A stretch of 32,835 nucleotides of DNA from Bacteroidales bacterium (GTDB lineage: Bacteria; Bacteroidota; Bacteroidia; Bacteroidales; JAADGE01): NCBI GenBank assembly GCA_029934515.1, contig JAOZMB010000003.1, positions 1 through 32,835 on the forward strand. Direction: 5' to 3'. A program made the translations under genes and the position numbers. Under the pieces are notes generated by a model. That model ran no database searches and was not told the DNA's origin. It was given only the letters and a program-made list of their open reading frames with translations. Below, piece after piece: positions 23,805-32,661 of the stretch (positions within the stretch are counted from its first letter, which is position 1; each line of letters opens with the position of its first letter).

Positions 23805-25331
23805 TCAGTTTTTAATAATATGAATATCGTTTTGTGGAAATGGTATTGTTATATTATTCTCTCTAAACTTACTGTCTATATCAATTCTTATATCACTCTG
23901 AATATTTTCGATTTTTAGATTTTCTAAGCTCCAGAAAAACAATTGAAAATCGAGCGAAGAATTGCCAAAATTATAGAACCTAATAAAAGGCTCAGGCTCT
24001 TTGGCAACTTCTTTATGAAAAATTGCACATTCTTTTAAAATTTTTATAACAAGCTCAACATCAGAACCATAAGCAACACCAACTTCAATTTTGAATCTTG
24101 TTTTATTATTTATATTACTCCAATTAATAATTTTTTCGTTAGTAAATTTTGAGTTTGGTATTTGCATTGTAATATCATCTCTTGTGATTACTGTTGTTGT
24201 TCTTATTCCTATATATTCCACTTTACCAACTATGCCGTCCACCTTAACAATATCGCTTACTTTAAGAGGTCTTTCTATTAATAGAATAATACCAGAAGCG
24301 ACATCTGAGAAAACATTTTGTATCCCCATTCCAAGTCCAACAAGCAACGCCGCCGAACCAGCAAGTATTATTGATATATTAAAACCAGCAGATTGAAGAA
24401 CCACAACAGCCGCAATAATCCATAACAAATATTTTGTTATCTGAAATATTGCTGAACCAGTCCCAGTATCCAATTTTTTATTTGTAATTTGTAGATTAAA
24501 AAATTTTTTTATCCCTACAATAAAAAGACCATTTAATGAAATGATTATGCTAATATATAAGATATTGTAAATTGTAATATGAGTACCATTAATATCAAAA
24601 AGATTATAGGTATTTATAAGTTCTGGATTTTTCATTATTACTCGCAGAACATAATTTATTGTAATTATTACAAAAATATATTTCAATAATACCATTATCT
24701 TTCGTCTAATCTCTCTACTTTTTTCACTTATATTTTTATCACGAAACAATAAAATTTCAATTATACTTATTATTAATATTGAAAATAGTGGAATTAGAAT
24801 AATTAGTATTATATTGTCAGCACTTATCAGAAAATACTTTGTTTCAATAAGTATTGTTTTTGTTGCTTTTCGTAAAATAACCAAAGCAACCATACTAAAA
24901 CTGATAACCCATAAAATAATATTAATTATTTTAAATACTTGATTTATAAGTTCTTCATTAAAAAAAATTAGACTTTTTTTGAGGAAATATTTTTTTATTA
25001 TAACATCGAATATAAAAGTTGTTAGAATAATTAAAGTAATATATACAAGGTTTTCTATATTTATCAAAAAAAACTTTGTCTCTAAAAGTTTTATACTTGT
25101 AATTTTTCTTAAAATAAGTATAGCAATCATATTAAATGCGTTCGTCCAGAACAATATTTTTATTATTTTAAATAGACGAACTGCAATTTTTTTGTTTAAT
25201 ATTTTAATACTTTTTTTGAATAAATATTTTTTTATGACAGTTAATAATATTAATGTAAACGAAATTATTAGAATAGTATATACTAAATTTTCGATGCTCA
25301 ATAATACATATTTTGATTTATAGATTTCCAT
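23805..25331 (-). CDS. MscS-family mechanosensitive channel with tandemly duplicated helices
   Basis: A 508-residue inner-membrane channel that would release solutes under membrane tension. The conserved MscS core is at about 288-505: the pore-lining glycine/alanine helix (ILAGSAALLVGLGMGIQNV, about 322-340) and the beta-domain (SDIVKVDGIVGKVEYIGIRTT, then IPNSKFTNEKIINWS). The N-terminus contains an exact-length tandem duplication. The unit starting KYVLLSIENLVY at residue 7 recurs as KFFLINIENLVY at 86 and KYFLISADNIIL at 165, a period of 79 residues (237 bp), each ending ILRK..(S/K)I.L(L/I)ET. A more diverged unit leads into the core. This gives about 8-9 membrane helices rather than three. 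It lies downstream of rnfA on the same strand. Confidence 0.9.
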   Translation of the reverse strand: MEIYKSKYVLLSIENLVYTILIISFTLILLTVIKKYLFKKSIKILNKKIAVRLFKIIKILFWTNAFNMIAILILRKITSIKLLETKFFLINIENLVYITLIILTTFIFDVIIKKYFLKKSLIFFNEELINQVFKIINIILWVISFSMVALVILRKATKTILIETKYFLISADNIILIILIPLFSILIISIIEILLFRDKNISEKSREIRRKIMVLLKYIFVIITINYVLRVIMKNPELINTYNLFDINGTHITIYNILYISIIISLNGLFIVGIKKFFNLQITNKKLDTGTGSAIFQITKYLLWIIAAVVVLQSAGFNISIILAGSAALLVGLGMGIQNVFSDVASGIILLIERPLKVSDIVKVDGIVGKVEYIGIRTTTVITRDDITMQIPNSKFTNEKIINWSNINNKTRFKIEVGVAYGSDVELVIKILKECAIFHKEVAKEPEPFIRFYNFGNSSLDFQLFFWSLENLKIENIQSDIRIDIDSKFRENNITIPFPQNDIHIIKN

Positions 25332-25360
25332 TTTTTTGAACTTTTAATATATCTGTTATT

Positions 25361-25383
25361 GTGGCACATTTGCAAGATGCCAC
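25361..25383. repeat. Hairpin GTGGCA/TGCCAC
   Basis: A 6-bp perfect stem with an 11-nt loop lies between the rnfA stop and the MscS start. It could be the rnfA terminator, but no T-run follows on the minus strand. Confidence 0.5.
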
Positions 25384-25397
25384 GATAATTATTAAAT

Positions 25398-25976
25398 TTA
25401 AGCAATTCCAGAGAATCCCATAAAAGCAAGTGCAAGCAATCCAGCTGTAACAAAAGCGATAGGTACACCTTTCATTCCTTTTGGGATATCCTGCATATCA
25501 AGATGTTCTCTAAGACCAGCGAACAAGACAAGTGCCAATCCAAAACCAATTGCAGCCGCTACTGCATAAACAGTTGCTTCTAATAAGTTGTAGTCATAAA
25601 CAGGCTTTACCGCAAGTATTGCAACACCAAGTACTGCACAGTTTGTTGTAATAAGCGGAAGAAAAATTCCAAGAGCTTGATACAACGCAGGACTGACCTT
25701 TTTCAAAACAATCTCGACTAACTGAACAAGAGAAGCTATTACCAAAATAAATGTAATTGTTTGCATGTAGCCAATATTAAAAGCATCGAGTACGTATTTT
25801 TGTAAAATAAATGTTACTATTGTAGCAATTGTCATCACAAAAACTACCGCTCCAGTCATCCCAACTGCTGTCTCCACTTTCTTAGATACTCCAAAAAAAG
25901 GGCATACTCCCAAAAATTTTGCCAATACAACATTATTAACAAAAATTGCTGATATTACTATTAAAACATATTCCAT
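25398..25976 (-). CDS. rnfA: Rnf electron-transport complex subunit A
   Basis: An integral membrane subunit of the Rnf ferredoxin:NAD+ oxidoreductase, which couples electron transfer to ion pumping. The 192-residue product has [21 protein letters not shown] near the N-terminus (about 14-34), [26 protein letters not shown] (about 92-117) and the C-terminal [12 protein letters not shown], matching RnfA/RsxA rather than NqrE. The conserved Cys residues (Cys25, and Cys in TTNCAV) that hold the inter-subunit iron site are present. The ATG at 25976 is preferred; the open frame extends two codons to a TTG. It is divergent from rnfE, and rnfB, C, D and G are not in the window. Confidence 0.95.
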   Translation of the reverse strand: MEYVLIVISAIFVNNVVLAKFLGVCPFFGVSKKVETAVGMTGAVVFVMTIATIVTFILQKYVLDAFNIGYMQTITFILVIASLVQLVEIVLKKVSPALYQALGIFLPLITTNCAVLGVAILAVKPVYDYNLLEATVYAVAAAIGFGLALVLFAGLREHLDMQDIPKGMKGVPIAFVTAGLLALAFMGFSGIA

Positions 25977-26324
25977 ATTCAATTATTTATTTTTTAAATT
26001 ATTTTTTATATTAAAAACATGTAGTTTGACAGTTTTTTCTTCTTTTAATAAAAAAAAATATTTTATATTTGCAAAAAATGAAATTCGATTTTTTTTATAA
26101 ATATTTTAATTCTTCTTTACATGTTTTCGCACTATTAGAGTGCAAATGCGAAAGTAAATAATTATTTTTATTATACAAATTTTTTATGTTTTTTTTGAAT
26201 TTTATATAAAACATTTTTACTTTGTACTATTATTATTTGAATAATTTTATTCAAATAATAATAACTTAAACTTAAACATTATCATAAATTAATTTTTTTT
26301 AATTATTAAAATAATAAATATAAC
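25977..26324. other. Divergent rnfA/rnfE intergenic region
   Basis: This 348-bp, extremely A+T-rich gap contains a TATATTTG site (26064-26071, plus strand), a nested hairpin TTTCGCA...TGCGAAA with inner GCACT/AGTGC (about 26127-26155), and a perfect 17-bp palindrome (26228-26263). No coding region is visible. Confidence 0.7.
26228..26263. repeat. Perfect 17-bp inverted repeat
   Basis: Arms 26228-26244 and 26247-26263 are exact reverse complements separated by TT, centred on TTTGAATAA/TTATTCAAA. It lies 62 bp upstream of the rnfE start, between divergent genes where no terminator is expected. Confidence 0.75.
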
Positions 26325-26912
26325 ATGAATAAATCAAAAATTTTCAAGAGGGGTTTTTTTAAAGAAAATGCTGTTTTTGTGATGTTGCTTGGTCTTTGTC
26401 CAGTTCTTGGTACGACATCATCTGCTATAAACGGTTTCGGAATGGGAGTTGCTACGACTTTTGTTCTTGTGATGTCTAATATTGTTGTTTCAATTGTAAA
26501 AAGACAAGTACCTGATAAAGTAAGGATTCCAGCTTTTATAGTTATTATTGCATCTTTTGTTACTGTTGTGGAACTAACAATGCAAGCTTTCGTTCCAGAT
26601 TTGTACGATGTTTTAGGATTGTTTATACCTCTTATTGTTGTAAATTGTCTTATACTTGGGCGCGCCGAAGCATTTGCATCAAAAAATAATACTATTGATT
26701 CTATCCTCGACGGTGCTGGCATGGGACTTGGTTTTACGATGGCACTTACAATGCTCGGAGCTGTAAGAGAGATACTTGGTAGCGGTTCGATTTTTGATAT
26801 TAATATTTATAAAGGAGACGGTGCATTGGTGTTTGTGCTTGCACCAGGCGCATTTATTGTTTTGGGATACATAATTGCTGTTATTAACAAATTAACAAAA
26901 AAAACAATATAG
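26325..26912 (+). CDS. rnfE: Rnf electron-transport complex subunit E
   Basis: An integral membrane subunit of Rnf, paralogous to RnfA with opposite topology; together they carry the membrane-embedded iron site. The 195-residue product has [21 protein letters not shown] near residue 11, [21 protein letters not shown] near 96, [21 protein letters not shown] near 129 and a C-terminal membrane helix. The Cys residues in GLCP and VNCL are conserved. It is shorter than the E. coli protein, missing the loop before the last helix, as is common in Bacteroidota. The ATG at 26325 is clear. It stands alone on the plus strand, not with rnfCDG as in the usual operon. The stop codon runs straight into a heptamer array. 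Confidence 0.93.
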   Translation: MNKSKIFKRGFFKENAVFVMLLGLCPVLGTTSSAINGFGMGVATTFVLVMSNIVVSIVKRQVPDKVRIPAFIVIIASFVTVVELTMQAFVPDLYDVLGLFIPLIVVNCLILGRAEAFASKNNTIDSILDGAGMGLGFTMALTMLGAVREILGSGSIFDINIYKGDGALVFVLAPGAFIVLGYIIAVINKLTKKTI

Positions 26913-27010
26913 TTTTTAGTTCTTAGTTTTTAGTTTTTAGTTCTTAGTTTTTAGTTCTTAATTTTTAGTTTTTAGTTTTTAGTTTCTATTTGTTAGTTCT
27001 TAGTTTTTAT
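26913..27010 (+). repeat. Heptamer tandem array (TTYTTAG)14
   Basis: Fourteen consecutive 7-bp units, mostly TTTTTAG or TTCTTAG with a few variants (TTCTTAA, TTTCTAT, TTGTTAG, TTTTTAT). The first unit begins immediately after the TAG stop codon of rnfE. It resembles the short tandemly repeated repetitive heptamers known from cyanobacteria. Confidence 0.92.
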
Positions 27011-27028
27011 TGCTATTTGTCATGCGCC

Positions 27029-27050
27029 TGTGCGGTGTTTTCACCGCACA
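27029..27050 (+). terminator. G+C-rich hairpin TGTGCGGTG/CACCGCACA
   Basis: A perfect 9-bp stem with a TTTT loop immediately follows the heptamer array and precedes the promoter of the dehydrogenase gene. The stem is strikingly G+C-rich here. It lacks a T-run, so terminator function is plausible but unproven. Confidence 0.5.
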
Positions 27051-27075
27051 TATTCCCAAGCACATTATATAAGTT

Positions 27076-27083
27076 TATCTTTG
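27076..27083 (+). promoter_or_regulatory. Putative -7 element for the dehydrogenase gene
   Basis: TATCTTTG fits TAnnTTTG and lies 24 bp before the ATG at 27108. The -33 box is unclear. It supports 27108 rather than an upstream in-frame ATG at 27030, which sits inside the hairpin arm 5' of this promoter element. Confidence 0.5.
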
Positions 27084-27107
27084 ATAATAATCAATAATAT
27101 TATATTT

Positions 27108-28049
27108 ATGTTAAAAATTTTAATTGCCGAACCAACACATAACAATTTACTTGAAAAATTGCAATCAAGAGGATTTTATTGTGATTATAAACCAGATATA
27201 TCTTTTAACAAAATGTCTGAAATAATAAAAGACTATGATGGTTTGGTAATAAGAAGCAAGTTCAAGATAGATAAAAAATTTATAGATTCTGCAAATAATC
27301 TTAAATTTGTTGCTCGTGCTGGAGCTGGAATGGAAAATATTGATACATATTATGCTTCAAAAAATAATATATTATGTATAAATTCACCAGAAGGAAACCG
27401 TGATGCTGTTGCCGAACATGCCTTAGGAATGTTGTTGGCTTTATTAAGCAAAATAAATGTTTCCGCAAACGAAGTAAAATCTGGTATCTGGGACAGGAAA
27501 AATAATATAGGCAATGAACTTTCTAATAAAACAATAGGAATTATAGGATACGGAAATACAGGCAGTGCTTATGCTAAACGTCTTTCTTGTTTTGGAATTA
27601 ATATAATAGCTTATGATAAATATAAAACAGGATATTCAAATGACTATGTTAAAGAAAGTTCGATAAATGAACTATTCCAAGAAGCAGATATTTTGAGTTT
27701 GCATATACCTTTAACAGATGAAACTGATTATATGATTAATAATGAGTTTATTAATAAATTTAAAAAACAATTCTATTTGATAAACACATCACGAGGAAGG
27801 ATAGTTCGTACTTCTGATTTAGTTAAAAATATGAAAATAGGAAAGATAAAAGGTGCTTGTTTAGATGTCTTGGAATATGAAAAAACATCTTTCGAAAACA
27901 TTATTATTAAAAATGAATCGGAAACATTTAAATATCTTATAAAATCAAAAAATGTAATATTAACACCTCATATTGCAGGAACAACTAAGGAGTCTTATAT
28001 TAAAATAGCAAATGTTCTGGCTGATAAAATTATAATGAAATTTGGATAA
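27108..28049 (+). CDS. D-2-hydroxyacid dehydrogenase (3-phosphoglycerate dehydrogenase-like)
   Basis: An NAD-dependent oxidoreductase of the D-isomer 2-hydroxyacid family. The 313-residue protein has ARAGAGMENID at 69-79, the Rossmann GxGxxG at 147-152 (GYGNTG), and the catalytic set Arg229 (NTSRGRIV), a Glu in LDVLEYE (about 256-258) and His288 (TPHIAGTT). No ACT or ASB regulatory domain is present, so if it makes 3-phosphohydroxypyruvate for serine it is the short unregulated form; other 2-hydroxyacids are possible. I chose the ATG at 27108 because MLKILIAEP is the natural family start. The longer frame from 27030 would be translated from within a hairpin and upstream of the promoter-like element. 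The histidine kinase gene begins 45 bp downstream. Confidence 0.88.
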   Translation: MLKILIAEPTHNNLLEKLQSRGFYCDYKPDISFNKMSEIIKDYDGLVIRSKFKIDKKFIDSANNLKFVARAGAGMENIDTYYASKNNILCINSPEGNRDAVAEHALGMLLALLSKINVSANEVKSGIWDRKNNIGNELSNKTIGIIGYGNTGSAYAKRLSCFGINIIAYDKYKTGYSNDYVKESSINELFQEADILSLHIPLTDETDYMINNEFINKFKKQFYLINTSRGRIVRTSDLVKNMKIGKIKGACLDVLEYEKTSFENIIIKNESETFKYLIKSKNVILTPHIAGTTKESYIKIANVLADKIIMKFG

Positions 28050-28094
28050 AAATAATATTCGCTTGCAAAATTACCAATTCAAAATAACAATAAT

Positions 28095-29723
28095 ATGAAA
28101 TCGAAACCAACATACAAAGAATTAGAAAAAAAATTAGAAGAAATAAAACTAAGTAATAATCTTATAGAAAAAAGTCCAGTAATTCGGTTTTTATGGAAAA
28201 ATAAAAAAAATTGGCCTGTTGAATATGTATCTGAAAATGTAAAAAGAATTTTCGGATACACAACAAATGACTTTTTAAAAGGAGATATTATTTATAGAAA
28301 AATAATACACCCAGAAGATTTACAGAGAGTAACAAAAGAAGTAATAGAAAATAGTAAATCAGATAAAATTTCATTCGAACATAAACCATACAGAATAATT
28401 TCCAAAAAAGGAAAAATAAAATGGGTAAATGATATTACTATTATTAGAAGAAATAAAAATAGAGAAATAACTCATTATGAAGGAATAATTATTGATATTA
28501 CAAAACAAAAACAATCAGAAGAAAAACTAATCATTACAAGAAAAAAAGTAGAAGAAAGCGAAGATAAATATAAAATACTATTAACAAATACATTAGATAC
28601 AATATGGACAACAGACCTCGAGTTTAATATTACTTATATAAGTAATGCAATTTATGACTTCTTAGGTTATAGACCAGAAGAATTTATAGGATTACATCCT
28701 TCAATTTTTACTAACACAGAAGGAATGAACAAATTAAAAAATCTCGCTAAACAGTTATTTTCTAAATATAATGAAGGCAAGATTGTTCAACTCAAATCTG
28801 AATTAAGACAGGCAAAAAAAAATGGAGAAGTTATAGATGTAGAAATTATGGCGAATATTTTACAAAATAGAAAAAAAGAGTTTATTGGATTTCAAGGCAG
28901 GTCTGTTGATATTACAGAACGAAAAAAATCAGAAAAAAAATTACGATTACAAAATATAGAACTTATAAAAGCCAAAAAGAAAGCAGAAGAAAGTAATAAA
29001 TTAAAAACTGAATTTATAAATAATATGTCTCATGAAATCCGAACACCAATGAACGGAATAATCGGGTTCTCAAATTTTCTTAATAAATCAGACCTAACAA
29101 ATCAAGAAAGAAAACAATACATAAATATAATTCAAAGTAGCGGAAGACAATTAATACGGATAATTGACGATATCTTGGAGATATCAAAACTTGGAACAAG
29201 ACAAGTAAAAGTAATCGAAAAACAAATTTGCTTAAACAATTTATTATTAGAACTGTTCGCTATTTTTGAAATAAAAGCAAAAGAAAACAAAACACCTTTA
29301 TATTTGAAAAAAGGACGCACTGACAAAGAAAGTATAATAATTACAGATGAAATAAAATTAAAGAAAATTTTGGGAAGTTTATTAGAAAATGCTCTGAAAT
29401 TTACAAATAAAGGATTTATAGAACTTGGATATAATATCGTAAATATAAAGAATGAATTGCCTCTGCTTCAAATATATGTTAAAGATACAGGAATTGGAAT
29501 AAAACCAGAAAACAAAGAAATGATATTTGTACGTTTTTCACAAGAAGAAAAAGGATTGTCTCGTAAAGCTGGCGGACTTGGATTAGGACTTTCAATATCT
29601 AAAGAAAACGCAGAACTACTCGGTGGAAAAATTACTCTAAAATCAGAAAAAGGAAAAGGTACAACATTTTATGTTACAATCCCTTATAAACCTGTAAATT
29701 CTAAAACTGATAATTCAATATAA
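28095..29723 (+). CDS. PAS-PAS sensor histidine kinase
   Basis: A 542-residue histidine kinase without membrane segments, so probably a cytosolic sensor. Two PAS domains (about 30-140 with the PAC-like end EGIIIDITKQKQ, and about 155-277 with GRSVDITERKKSE) are followed by a coiled coil and the HisKA domain with phospho-acceptor His313 (MSHEIRTPMNGIIGF). The ATPase domain has an N box (LLENALKFTNKG), G1 (KDTGIGIKPEN), an F-like box (FVRFSQEE) and G2 (GGLGLGLSISKENAELLGG). It ends soon after the ATPase domain with no receiver domain, and no response regulator is adjacent, so its partner is elsewhere. It is 45 bp downstream of the dehydrogenase, perhaps in one transcript. Confidence 0.93.
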   Translation: MKSKPTYKELEKKLEEIKLSNNLIEKSPVIRFLWKNKKNWPVEYVSENVKRIFGYTTNDFLKGDIIYRKIIHPEDLQRVTKEVIENSKSDKISFEHKPYRIISKKGKIKWVNDITIIRRNKNREITHYEGIIIDITKQKQSEEKLIITRKKVEESEDKYKILLTNTLDTIWTTDLEFNITYISNAIYDFLGYRPEEFIGLHPSIFTNTEGMNKLKNLAKQLFSKYNEGKIVQLKSELRQAKKNGEVIDVEIMANILQNRKKEFIGFQGRSVDITERKKSEKKLRLQNIELIKAKKKAEESNKLKTEFINNMSHEIRTPMNGIIGFSNFLNKSDLTNQERKQYINIIQSSGRQLIRIIDDILEISKLGTRQVKVIEKQICLNNLLLELFAIFEIKAKENKTPLYLKKGRTDKESIIITDEIKLKKILGSLLENALKFTNKGFIELGYNIVNIKNELPLLQIYVKDTGIGIKPENKEMIFVRFSQEEKGLSRKAGGLGLGLSISKENAELLGGKITLKSEKGKGTTFYVTIPYKPVNSKTDNSI

Positions 29724-29832
29724 CTCACTGCAAAAACAAAATTGACAGTATTTTAAATTTTTATAAATTAATTATTTGTATAATATATTGATTTTCAGTA
29801 TTTTATTAGAAAACCTCAAATAAACAAATCTT

Positions 29833-32661
29833 ATGAAAAAAATAATTTTAATATTTGCTCTTCTTTTTATTGGGCTTTCGGTATTTTCACAATTTCAAAA
29901 CCCACCGTCATTAAAATGGAAACAAATCGAGACCGAACATACACAAATAATTTTTCCTGAGGAAATAGAAAAAGAAGCTCAACGAGTTGCAAATTTGATG
30001 GATTATTTGTATGAATACGAAATAAAAACTCTTAAAACAGAACCAAAAAAATTACCAATACTACTTTTTAATCAATCCGCTTTGCCTGGTGGTTTTGCTG
30101 GTTTACGTCCTCGCAGGTCTGTTTGGTTCTCGACTCCTTCGCAATATGCCGCCGATTTAAGTAATTCAGATTGGTATATGTTGCTCGGAACGCATGAGTT
30201 TAGACATGTAGTTCAGTATTCAAAAAGTAATAAATATTTTACAAAATTTTTAAGTATTATTTTCGGACAAACAGGTCTGCTAATGGGCGAATATTCAATA
30301 CCTTCTTGGTTCTTCGAGGGCGATGCTGTTGCTACTGAAACATCTTTTTCCAAAAGCGGGCGCGGTAGAATACCTCAATTTGAAATGCCAATTAGAACAA
30401 TTCTTTTAGAAAACAAAACAATCAATTACGACAAAGCAAGGTTTAGGTCATATAAAGATTTTTATCCAAGTCATTATAATCTTGGATGGCTTTTAACGTC
30501 TTATGCAAGAGAAAAATATGGTAAAGATGTTTGGGATAATACTCTTAATAACTGTTCAAAAATATCATTCTTTCCATTTGCTTTTTCGATTGGATTAAAA
30601 AAAACAATCGGAAAAAATGAAAAAAAATTGTACAAAGAAGCAATGTATGCGCTTGACTCCGTGTGGACAAAAGAATCAGAAAAAAGAACTTTTACAGATG
30701 CTAAAATTATAAATACAGCAGAAAAAAAAATGTGGACGAAATATACAGAAGCGCATTATTTACCTGATGGAAATATTCTTGTCAAAAAAGGAGATTTATC
30801 AGAAATTACAGCTTTCTACATAATTTCGCCAGACGGGAAAGAAAAAAAAATAAAAAAAACAGATGCTGGAATGATATCAGTAAACGAAAATAAAGTTGTC
30901 TGGAAGCGTACATACAACGACCCACGCTGGGGATATCGCAATTATTCGGATATTGTTATCATGGATATAAAAACAAAAAAAGAAAAGCGTTTAACCAAAA
31001 AAGGAAAATTCCATTCGCCTACACTATCACCTGATGGAAAAAAAATTGCAACAATTAAATATACAAGCAATTTAAAATGTTCGTTAGTAATTATTGATGC
31101 CGAAACAGGTAAAGAAATTAAACATTTCGAGAGCAAAAATAATGAATTTATGCGTACACCAGCGTGGTCGCAAGACGGTAAAAAAATCGTTTATACAAAC
31201 AGCAAATATAAAGGCGCAGCGCTGACAATATTAAATGTAGAAACTGGCAAAACCAATGAAATAATATCTCATTCTTTTGAAAATATCGGAAGACCAGTAT
31301 TTTTTAAAAATTATGTTTTGTATAATTCTCCTTTTAACGGAATAGGCAATATTTATGCAGTGAACACAAAAACGAAAGAAAAATTTCAGGTTACATCAAG
31401 AAAATACGGTGCTTACAATCCGAAAGTTAAAGACAATAAATTGCTTTTTATTGATTATACTGTTATGGGATACGATATTGCGATGATGACCTTAGAACCT
31501 AAAAAATGGAAAAATATTACAAATATTGATTATGTATATAAATTTAAACGTGCAGAGACACTTTTGGAACAAGAGCAGAACAAAAATTTGTTGAACCCAG
31601 ATTTAATACCGAATAAAAAATTTGAAATAAAAAAATATTCCAAACTCAGGCACAGTTTAAATATTCATAGTTGGGGGCCAGTGACAGATTTTGAATCTAA
31701 TGTAAAATTTCAGTTGTACTCTGCAAATCTATTAAATACAGTTTTTGGAATTGCCGAATCGAGCTACAATATTTCCGAAAAAACAATAACAAACAGTCTC
31801 ACGGCAAGGTTCTCAAAATTATATCCAGTTATAGACATAACAAGCTCGTTCGGACAAAGATACCAAAAATATAGTGAAACATACAACGACCGCTGGAATG
31901 AAGCAAAAGCAAACATAAATGTAAAATTTCCTTTTAATATAACTCGTGGAATTTACAATAGAAGTGTAAATCTTAATGTAAACTACGGATATACACATAC
32001 TTACGACAAAGGAGAAGGACGATTTCTTTCAGGAAAAAAAGTTGGAGATTTTTCTTCTTTGGAATATTCAGGATTTTTTTATAACTTTATGCGACAGGCT
32101 TCAAGAGACCTTAATCCTAAATTTGGACAGTTTTTTTATCTCTCTTACATAAATACACCTTTTAATAAAGATTTAATTGGTTCTCAATTTTCCTGTTTGG
32201 CATCAATATATTTGCCCGGAATTTTCAGAAATAATTCGTTTAAAATAAGTGGTGGTTTCGAAGTGCAAAAAGATTATGATGCAAATAACAATAATGATTA
32301 TTATTTGTTTTCAAGTCCACAAAGTTTTTCAAGAGGTCATGACAGAATTTCGTGGGATAGATTTTGGGAACTAAAATTTGATTATCTATTTCCTGTTTGG
32401 TATCCTGATTTTGGAATAGGTTCTATTATTTATTTTAAAAGATTACGAGCAGGGTTTTTTGGCGATTACACAAAAATAAGAAACCTATCTGGAAAATATA
32501 AAACATATAAATCTGCTGGAATGGAAGCCTACATACAGTTCCATATATTCAGGCTCAAATTGCCATTGGAAATAGGTGGCAGAGTTTCATATATTTTTAA
32601 AGAAAATAATAACAAAGAATTATTTATTCCAGAGATATTTATTCTCGGAATACCTTTTTAA
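29833..32661 (+). CDS. Zinc-metalloprotease-like / beta-propeller / outer-membrane barrel protein
   Basis: A 942-residue secreted protein with three regions. A signal peptide (1-20, ending VFSQ) leads to a gluzincin-like peptidase domain (about 25-280). HEFRH at 121-125 fits HExxH, and PSWFFEGDAVATE at 157-169 supplies the third-ligand pattern (Glu162 in EGxA) of peptidase-MA-type enzymes. Residues about 305-570 read as a TolB/WD40-like propeller with SPDGK and SQDGK turns (for example PTLSPDGKKIATIKY and PAWSQDGKKIVYTNS). Residues about 610-942 alternate amphipathic strands and end in IFILGIPF, with a terminal Phe as in BAM-inserted barrels. It is predicted to sit in the outer membrane with the protease on one side. 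The upstream and downstream genes give no clue to substrate. Confidence 0.8.
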   Translation: MKKIILIFALLFIGLSVFSQFQNPPSLKWKQIETEHTQIIFPEEIEKEAQRVANLMDYLYEYEIKTLKTEPKKLPILLFNQSALPGGFAGLRPRRSVWFSTPSQYAADLSNSDWYMLLGTHEFRHVVQYSKSNKYFTKFLSIIFGQTGLLMGEYSIPSWFFEGDAVATETSFSKSGRGRIPQFEMPIRTILLENKTINYDKARFRSYKDFYPSHYNLGWLLTSYAREKYGKDVWDNTLNNCSKISFFPFAFSIGLKKTIGKNEKKLYKEAMYALDSVWTKESEKRTFTDAKIINTAEKKMWTKYTEAHYLPDGNILVKKGDLSEITAFYIISPDGKEKKIKKTDAGMISVNENKVVWKRTYNDPRWGYRNYSDIVIMDIKTKKEKRLTKKGKFHSPTLSPDGKKIATIKYTSNLKCSLVIIDAETGKEIKHFESKNNEFMRTPAWSQDGKKIVYTNSKYKGAALTILNVETGKTNEIISHSFENIGRPVFFKNYVLYNSPFNGIGNIYAVNTKTKEKFQVTSRKYGAYNPKVKDNKLLFIDYTVMGYDIAMMTLEPKKWKNITNIDYVYKFKRAETLLEQEQNKNLLNPDLIPNKKFEIKKYSKLRHSLNIHSWGPVTDFESNVKFQLYSANLLNTVFGIAESSYNISEKTITNSLTARFSKLYPVIDITSSFGQRYQKYSETYNDRWNEAKANINVKFPFNITRGIYNRSVNLNVNYGYTHTYDKGEGRFLSGKKVGDFSSLEYSGFFYNFMRQASRDLNPKFGQFFYLSYINTPFNKDLIGSQFSCLASIYLPGIFRNNSFKISGGFEVQKDYDANNNNDYYLFSSPQSFSRGHDRISWDRFWELKFDYLFPVWYPDFGIGSIIYFKRLRAGFFGDYTKIRNLSGKYKTYKSAGMEAYIQFHIFRLKLPLEIGGRVSYIFKENNNKELFIPEIFILGIPF

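Noticed and set aside
26913-27010. CRISPR array
   Set aside because: The 7-bp units are contiguous with no spacers, so this is a tandem array.
27030-27107. N-terminal extension of the dehydrogenase from an ATG at 27030
   Set aside because: The extension reads through a G+C-rich hairpin and the TATCTTTG promoter element; MLKILIAEP at 27108 is the family-like start.
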